From positions 52,932 through 116,931 of the forward strand of contig CAUYLG010075539.1 in the NCBI GenBank assembly GCA_963573385.1: a stretch of DNA of 64,000 bases, given 5' to 3'. Source of the stretch: Cacajao melanocephalus (Eukaryota > Chordata > Mammalia > Primates > Pitheciidae). How positions within the stretch are numbered: the stretch's first letter is position 1; each line of letters starts with the position of its first letter. The notes below the pieces were generated by a model. That model was not told the DNA's origin and ran no database searches. It worked only from the letters and a program-made list of their open reading frames with translations. Made by a program: the position numbers and the translations under genes. Positions 55,901 through 64,000 of the stretch are shown here, piece by piece.

Positions 55901-57198
55901 TCGCCCCCACCCCCACCAAAAAATATGCATATAGTATGGATGTGTCTATACAAGCAGAGAATAACTTTGGGAAGCACACAGAATGGGGGACAGTGGTTTA
56001 CCATGTGAGGGGGACTGGAGGGGCAGAGTGAGAGTGTTCTCTTTTCATTTCATTATCATTCCGTATCCTTTCTTTGTCAAACGTGAGCATCTAGTCAGTT
56101 GTTACCTTCTTCCATGTGTTTTTCCATTACCCTCAATCATCACTGGCCTCACAATCATGAAAGTAAACAGAGGATTACTTTTTAGTGTTAGCAACCTCTT
56201 CCATTCTGGATCTGCTTCCAAATCCTCCACTGTGAATGAAATGGAGCACAAGTCCTTGGCCGGGAAGATGTTGGAGAGCTGTGGCCTTTTCTTAGAAAGA
56301 AGACAGATGTCTGCTCCTGACATTAAGGGCAAGGTTTAACGCTTGGGTGCGATCTAGATCAATCATGGTCTATGTGGTTGGACAGACTTCATTCTCCACT
56401 TCTTGCTGCAAATGATCAGATAGCTAAGATGGAGGGGTTGTTCTGGGAGTGAATGAAGAAAGTTTCTGAAAGACTTGGGAAAGCATCATGTGTCTCGCCT
56501 AGACTTTCATTGCACCCTCACATACACCTATTAATGAGAAACACGATACTGTGCAAGCAACTGGGCCCCACTTTAGCAGAAATAACATTTGGCTGTTCAT
56601 TTTTTTCCTAGCTCTCTTTCTCTTGATCTTTCTTTCCCTTTCTGCTTCTTGATTTTAAAAAATCATAATCCTTTCTCTGATTACTAAGAGAAATTCCTAT
56701 ATAACCTATGTGATTCCACAACACGTAATTAAGTTCTGATTTCAAGATGAATTGCTGAATCAAATTCTGCACACTAATGAAGTATTCTACAAGCTTCTGC
56801 TGATAGCAAATACACTAAAACTGTACTACAAAACACATTTCTCAGAAAACCAAACAAAGGCAATAGGAAGAAATAGGCAAAGTTCATTTTTTCTTCTCCT
56901 TTTTCCCCCCTCTACTGTCCAGTTCTCAGTTCTCATAAGGCCATTTGAGAAAGGGCACAGTTCTTGAGATTAGGGCTCTGCTTATTTGGACATCTTTTTT
57001 TATGGTTCCCTTCCCTCACTTTACCTATTCTATTAAGGCTTGTGCTCAATTATGACATTAACCGTAATGCTGCCAATGGTCATTCCAAGAGCATCACCAA
57101 ATATGTAACTTATCCTTTCTGGAACAAGTTATAACAAGATTCTAAAACACAACTGTCTGCTCAAAGGATTTAGTTAGTGCGGGTGCAATCTTACCTGG
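55901..57198. other. Unique sequence, no recognised feature
   Basis: 1.3 kb. 56100-56340 carries opposing 118- and 76-codon frames without a recognisable domain. A C-rich run lies at 55890-55920. Confidence 0.5.
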
Positions 57199-57609
57199 TG
57201 AGATACTTTGGATATTTTTCCCCTCCAAATCTCATGTTGAAATTTGATCCCCAGTGTTGGAGGAGGGGCATGGAGGGAGGTGTTTGGGTCCTGGGGGAAC
57301 GATCCCTCATGAAAAGCTTGGCACCTTTCTCATAGGATTGAGTTCTCACTCTTAGTTTCCAAAAGGGCTGGCTGTTAAAAAGAATGTGGCACTTCCTCAT
57401 TTTTCTCTCTTGCCCGCTCTCTTGCCATGTGACACACCAGCTCCCCTTGCCTTCCGACAGGGGTAAAACTTCCGGAGACCCTCACCAGAAGCTGAGAAGG
57501 CCATGCTTCCTGTACAGCCTGCAGAAGCGTGAGCCAAATATACCACTTTTCTCTAAAAAGTACCCTGTCTCAGATATTCTCTTATGGCAACACAAAACAG
57601 ACTAATACA
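57199..57609 (+). mobile_element. MLT1A-type MaLR solo LTR
   Basis: 'tgagatactttggatatttt', 'tcatgttgaaatttgatccc', 'ccctcaccagaagctgagaa', 'gagccaaatataccactttt' and the end 'agactaataca'. 411 bp. 'cctgg' before and 'cttgg' after are its 5-bp duplication with one mismatch. Confidence 0.9.
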
Positions 57610-58195
57610 CTTGGGAAAATGGAGACACTGCATTGTAAGAGTTCTGGGTCTTTCTCCAAGGAACTGTTGGACTCCACTTGCTAAGTTTGTAGGGATAGTA
57701 ACAGAGGCAATGAGGTAACATTGCTAAATATGGACCCCTAAATTCAGAACCTAGCCTAACCAACCCTCATCAAACAAGTTCCCTTCTTTTCTCTATGAGA
57801 AGGGAAGTGGGTTTGTCTAAGCAAAGATGGGGGTGGAATGGGTGGAGGCAGGAGACAAGGAGACAAAGGGATGATGAGTGAATCGAATAAAATTTCTATG
57901 CCCTTGGAGCTGCCGGGTCTCCATGAAATGGAGCTGTGTTTGCAGTGGTGGCCTGCAGTTTGCTCCCATGGTCTGTGCTTTTCCCTCTTCCACTCTCTCC
58001 CCCTTGGCCTGGTCATCCCAGTCTTTTTCCCTCCAGATTCATAGCTGGAGAGAAGGGCTTGTCATGAAATATTGTGGCTGAGTTTCACTCTTACAAGAAA
58101 GTACACAGTTTCCATCTGAGCCTTTCTGGATATTTTTCAGCAAATTCATGAAAGAAAGGAAAAAAGAAAAGAGAATGTAAAAGAACAAGTGCTTG
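57610..58195. other. No recognised feature
   Basis: Unique sequence. Opposing short frames at 57756-58081 with no domain. Confidence 0.5.
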
Positions 58196-58209
58196 GGTCT
58201 TAGTTTCTT

Positions 58210-59609
<1,400 letters not shown>

Positions 59610-59623
59610 GGTCTTAGTTTCTT

Positions 59624-60376
59624 AATTCCCCGTAAAGAAATCTAATTAGTTGAGGCTTCCTCAAGTGGGTGAGTAGCTTGGATTTTGCCTGAGCTAATAA
59701 CATATTGACGTGTATGTGCCAAGATCTATGGGTAGGCATAATACCAGAGCACAGGAGATTCAAATGAACTATATTTTGTATTATTTTTCTATTCTCTTTA
59801 ATAGCTAAAAGTTTAAATCAAATTAATGGATCCTTGAACAAAAAAGTAAATCAGCAAGGAAAATAAATACACTTCAAAAGTGTAAAATAAAAAGGAACAT
59901 GCTGTTTGCTTTATATCATTTTATTAATTTGAGTTAGTCAACATTTCCTGAAAACCCACTGGGTACAGGATGTAATAGACATGTAGGAAAATAAGAAAAG
60001 ATACAGGAAGTATTTTTTTCTGACCAAAAAAAATCCAACTATTTTAGTCTAAGGAAGATATGAACTAAAGACATATGAGAACAGCTGAAAATACAAGTAA
60101 TGAAAACATGACAGTTTCCACTAAGGGCACTAAGGACAGGTTAGTTTCAATCACCTGTGAGTGTGGAACGGCAGGCTCACTGAGTGTGCCCTTGGACCTT
60201 GGGAAGCCTCTGTGTTGCAATGTAGCATTCTACTTGGGGATGTTGTGGCATCTCTCCGGCAAAAATCAGGCCAACAGGTGACCTCTCATCTCTTAGTCAC
60301 CGTAGGAGTATCCAAGCAGGTAAATGTGGTGACTTTGAAGGGTTGGTTCCTTACCAAATATACCTGATATTTTACT
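59624..60376. other. No recognised feature
   Basis: Unique AT-rich sequence. Two overlapping plus-strand 68-codon frames at 60075-60367 show no domain. Confidence 0.5.
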
Positions 60377-60666
60377 TTATTTTTGAGACAGAGTCTCACT
60401 TTGTTGCCAGGCTGGAGTGCAGTGGCATGATCACAGCTCATGGTAGCCTTGACCTCCCAGGCTCAAGTTATCCTCCTGCCTCAGCCTCTTGAGTAGCTGG
60501 GACTAAAGCAGTGTCCCACCATGCCTGGCTAATTTTTTAATTTTTTTGTAGAGATGAGGTCTCCCTGTGTTGCCTGGGGTGGTCTTGAACTCCTGGGCTC
60601 AAGCAATCCTCCTGCCTTGGCATCCCAAAATACTGGGGATTACAGGTGTGAGCCAACATACTTGCC
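60377..60666 (-). mobile_element. Alu
   Basis: Antisense dimer with a degraded head ('aacatacttgcc'). Confidence 0.92.
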
Positions 60667-61001
60667 TTGATTTTATTTAATCAGAGATGGCCATTTGGGG
60701 ATTTATGCCACATGATTTGTGACTGTGTAAGCTCAAGATTCTTTATCTCCCTTAAAGTTAGAAGAAGCAGGTGTGGCACATGGCTGTGAAGTCATCACAG
60801 GTAGCACTCAGGCCCTCCATTTGGCCAGTTTACCACTTTGTGGATTTCATTCGAAGGCAAATCTCCACTCTGGAACAAGCAATTATCTGGTTTATTGCCT
60901 GACTTTCCAAGGGAGTGTACTCTGCTTTCTACAGCCTCCTTGTCTGTGCTTCCTGCTCACAGAAATCGAGAGCACTGTCCAAGAAAGAACTCTGTGTTTC
61001 T
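60667..61001. other. No recognised feature
   Basis: Unique sequence between two oppositely oriented Alus. Confidence 0.5.
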
Positions 61002-61260
61002 GGCCAGCGTGGTGCCTACAATCCTAGCAATTTGGGAGGTCGAGGCGGGCGGATCACTTGAGCTTACGAGTTCAAGACCATCCTGAGCAACAGCAAAACC
61101 CTGTCTCTCAAAAAAAAAAAAAAAAAAAAAAAAAGCCAGGCAGACTGGTGTGTGCCTGTAGTCCCAGCTACTTGGGAGGCTGAGGTGAGAGGTTTCCTTG
61201 AGCCCAGCGGGCAAGGTTGCAGCACCACTGCACTCCAGCCTGGGTGACAGAGACAGACAG
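61002..61260 (+). mobile_element. Alu with a 24-A internal linker
   Basis: Head slightly diverged; the middle linker is a run of about 24 A (61111-61134); the right arm lacks a segment after 'gggcaaggttgcag' and has no A-tail. Duplication 'agaactctgtgttt' (60986-60999) and 'agaactctgttttg' (61261-61274). Confidence 0.92.
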
Positions 61261-61274
61261 AGAACTCTGTTTTG

Positions 61275-62164
61275 CATGAGTAACGCTGCTGCGTGGCACC
61301 AAGCTCCCTTCTGACTTGTGGGGAGTATTGCTAGGCTCCTCGGGAAACTGTCGGGTTTACCCACCATCCTTGTGAGTGGCATTCCTTCAAAGCCCACTTA
61401 GTGGCTCAGAACAATGCATCCCAGACTGCCTGTGGGGAGGGACTATTTTGTCTTCAATCCATCATGGATCAATATTTTTAAAAATACAATAAAATAAACT
61501 ACTAAAAAATGAAATAAAAAGTAATGGCATACAAATCACAAACTCAATTATTTTTACTAGATTCAAGGGACAAAATCTTACTCTGTCCAATTGACATAAA
61601 AGTTGTAATTGCTTGTTCTGTTCTGTGCTTATCTCATTGCAGAATTTCTACAGTTCATAGAATGGAGCAGGAACTGGTCCCCTGACTGCAGTTTAAGTAC
61701 TGGCCTGAAAGATGATGGGCTGTGCATCAGTTTCAAAGTGGAAGCCCATCACCCAGATTGTTGGAGGGTCGAGGAGCAGATCCCCTTTCGTTGATTCCAT
61801 GTTGTCATTTGTTCTGACTCAAGTCAGAGCTAGAAAATTTGCAATCAGCAGTTGTCCCTGGAAGCCAGTTGCCATTCCTCTTTGCCTCCCAACTGTGACA
61901 CAAGTTCCTCCTGCCCACTCCTATGGAATTATTTATGTATCCTCTTGTCTCTTTTGCCAAGCTTCAAGGTCTCACTCAATACTGCTAAATACGTGTGGGA
62001 AGGAGGAATGAAGGAATACTAGTTACATGTGCTGGAAAATAAGCAGACACTTTACCCACTAGACTTACAAGCATCGCTGGGAATGTCCCAAGGAATTTTG
62101 GTTTCACCATTGTCTTCCGAGGAGAAAGACCTGCTGAGAAAATAAGAGAGAGGAAAAGATAAAT
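61275..62164. other. Unique sequence, no recognised feature
   Basis: About 890 bases. Overlapping 61- and 99-codon frames near 61609-62011 disagree in phase and show no motif. Confidence 0.5.
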
Positions 62165-62169
62165 ATACT

Positions 62170-62525
62170 TGTATAAATCCATTTTCACCCTGCTGATAAA
62201 GACCTACCCGAGACTGGGTAATTTATAAACAGAAAGAGGTTTCATGAACTTACGGTTCCATGTGGCTGGGGAGGCCTCACCCTCATGGCAGAAGCCAAAG
62301 AGGAGCAAAGGCACATCTTACGTGGCAGCAGGTAAGAGGTGTGTGCAGGGGAACTGTGCTTTATAAAACCATCAGATCTCATGAGACTTACCACCACGAG
62401 AACAGTATGGGGGAAACCTCCCCATGATTCAGTGATCTCCCACTGGGCCCTCCCACAACATGTGGGAATTATGGGAGCTACAATTCAAGACGAGATTTGG
62501 GTTGGGACTCAGCCAAACCATACCA
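62170..62525 (-). mobile_element. MaLR solo LTR (MSTA/B-type), antisense
   Basis: 356 bp. The complement starts with 'tggtatggtttggctgagtc' and carries 'gaggcctccccagccacatg'. A perfect 5-bp duplication 'atact' sits at 62165-62169 and 62526-62530. Confidence 0.93.
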
Positions 62526-62739
62526 ATACTTTTTTCGCTAGATCCGGCACAGTAAAGGCCTACAGGCCACACTCGTGATGGAAAGAAACTACGAGATGAG
62601 GAGGATCTGGAGATGCCCTGCCATCGGGGAAAGGTTGCCGACTAGAGTCCCAGGCCTTGCTCTGAGCTTTGTCCTGGAGATCCTGTCTGCCTGCTTACCC
62701 TGCCCAGTCACACTTTTATCATGGGTGGATAATAATGCC

Positions 62740-63010
62740 TCCCTTCTTCACCTGTCCAAGTCATGCTTACCCAGGGCTTCTCTGTTTACATGCCACTTCC
62801 CCAGAGTGGCTTGCTGTCCCCTTCCTCCTGCTCTCTCATAAGCACTCTGCCTTTTCCTGCAATGGCACTTATAAGTTGTCATAATATTTTTACACATGGT
62901 CACTTGTCTTTCACTCCATACTTTAAGCTTTGTGAGAGCAGAAATTGTGCTTGTCTTGTTCATTCCTATATATTCCATGCCTTGGCACAGTGTCTGGAAT
63001 AAAGGCATTA
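62740..63010 (+). repeat. L2 LINE 3' end
   Basis: 'actttaagctttgtgagagc', 'agaaattgtgcttgtcttgt' and 'ccttggcacagtgtctggaa' are the L2 3' end in sense orientation. 62531-62739 before it is unassigned. Confidence 0.65.
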
Positions 63011-63874
63011 CATCGCTGTATTGGTGACAGCACTTGCCATCATCTTTTGTTTTGCCTTTTTCTTCTTCCAATTCTTGCTTGTAACTTTTGTGCTGAGTGA
63101 ATTGGGTTTGACAGGGTGGGATCAAAGCCACTTTTGTTTCGTTGTGTCTCCAAACCCACTCTATTGGCTACATTTTTTCCTTCCTGAGGCTATATTCTCA
63201 GGCAAGTCCTATAGATCCTATGTATATCCTTGCAAGGACAGTTGTAGGCCATAAAAAGTCACTTTCAATGGTAAGAACTGACTTATGTTAGTAACTAAGG
63301 CATGGCCAGTGAAACAATCAAAACTCCTGGGTTGGGGGCACAGGCTTTGGCAGTCTGTACGGGTCTGCCCTGCCAGACAGTAGGAGGAAAATGCACCCTG
63401 TCTGGGGTTCTCTTTTCTCAGCTGCGTTGCTGTGGGCATTCCCGAGCTGTAGGCCTTTGGGAGCATATCCGGCTGTTGGGAATTCATCATCAACCTGTGC
63501 GGCAGCTCTGCATGAAACTCTGAACTCTGTCCTCAAAACTCATGCCTGCAGCGGTCCCTGAAATTTACCAGCTCTACTTCCAGTGAGGAGGAAGCAGTTT
63601 CTCCCCATCCCAATGAGGGAAGTGCTGGGCATGCCCCAGTACCCCAGCGAACCTCCCCACACTTTTCCCATCCAGGTCTTCTACAGGCCAGAGTTGGTGT
63701 TCGTCAGTGCCAGGAAAACACTCACAGTCTCTTTCCATGTGCTCGGAGGAGTCCAGCATCTGCTGTCCACGGGGGACCAAGCCAGACAAAGATCCACCAA
63801 CCGCCATCCTCTTGATCTTAGATGCGTGAGAAAAATGCGTGAAAGTGAGGCAGAGGGAACCCCTTGATGATACC

Positions 63875-63880
<6 letters not shown>
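63011..63880. other. Unique, GC-richer sequence
   Basis: 63300-63870 is GC-richer and open on both strands (94 codons plus at 63583-63867, 77 codons minus at 63574-63807). I recognise no protein. A processed-pseudogene origin is possible but shows no tail or duplication. Confidence 0.4.
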
Positions 63881-63911
<31 letters not shown>

Positions 63912-64000
63912 GGCCCAACATAGGTTTTAATAAAAAAATTTTTTTATATATTTATATTGTTTATATTTTTTATTATAATAAAAAATTTTAACAACCCAAA
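63881..64000. other. Low-complexity terminus, possible poor sequence
   Basis: About 30 T, then 'aagggcccaacataggtttt', then homopolymer A and T runs to the window end. The pattern resembles a degraded read past a homopolymer, not a known repeat. Confidence 0.5.

Noticed and set aside
60957..61397. 146-codon minus-strand frame
   Set aside because: Most of it is translated antisense Alu with its poly-T read as phenylalanine.

Overview
The window is primate, almost certainly human, nuclear DNA from an intron or intergenic region. About 45-50 Alu copies, several THE1/MST/MLT1 (ERVL-MaLR) LTRs, a MADE1 mariner MITE, MER5A and MER20 elements, old L1s and very old L2, MIR and CR1/L3 relics together make any other clade unlikely. 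I find no exon, intact protein-coding gene, functional RNA gene, CRISPR array or prokaryotic feature. The many short open frames fall in Alu, L1, L2 or unique non-coding DNA.

Gene-derived sequences are two retrocopies. At 58210-59609 (minus) is a full-length processed pseudogene of HNRNPC. It has 5' and 3' UTRs, a poly-A tail, a perfect 14-bp target-site duplication, an Arg99-to-stop change and frameshifts, and it comes from the C2-type splice form. At 2837-3135 (minus) is a full-length 7SL (SRP) RNA pseudogene inserted in an L2 element.

Layout. 0-11 kb: MIR/L2 background with MER5A (split by an Alu), a hAT-type element, the 7SL copy, Alus, an L1 3' end, MER20 and an AT-rich tract. 11.4-17.4 kb: two antisense L1s broken by seven Alus. 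18.2-24.8 kb: MADE1, a 5' MaLR LTR with a truncated interior, an L1/Alu/MaLR mosaic, then a complete MSTA element (LTR-interior-LTR) that splits a MIR. 24.9-31 kb: a 44-bp tandem duplication, a poly-T tract that may start a retrocopy, then antisense L1 with three Alus. 31-34 kb: mostly unique DNA plus an Alu nested in an Alu. 34-46 kb: L2 in several pieces, two probable ERVL-type LTRs, a (GT)n microsatellite, many Alus, and CR1/L3 relics near 43-45 kb. 46-47.6 kb: a CpG-richer stretch with a young Alu fragment, an L2 endonuclease relic and a 434-bp ERV1-like solo LTR flanked by CAGG. 47.9-53.8 kb: antisense L1 and an MST-type LTR. 54.7-64 kb: sense L1 split by an MLT1 LTR, an MLT1A-type LTR, the HNRNPC pseudogene, two Alus, a reverse MST LTR with a perfect 5-bp duplication, an L2 end, and a low-complexity terminus that looks like poor sequence.

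Nothing here amounts to a new biological system. What is worth a second look is the nesting of elements, which dates them relative to one another, a few chimeric junctions, and some unassigned segments. Repeat boundaries are read by eye and are usually good to about 5-15 bases. Subfamily names come from remembered consensus features, not from a database search.
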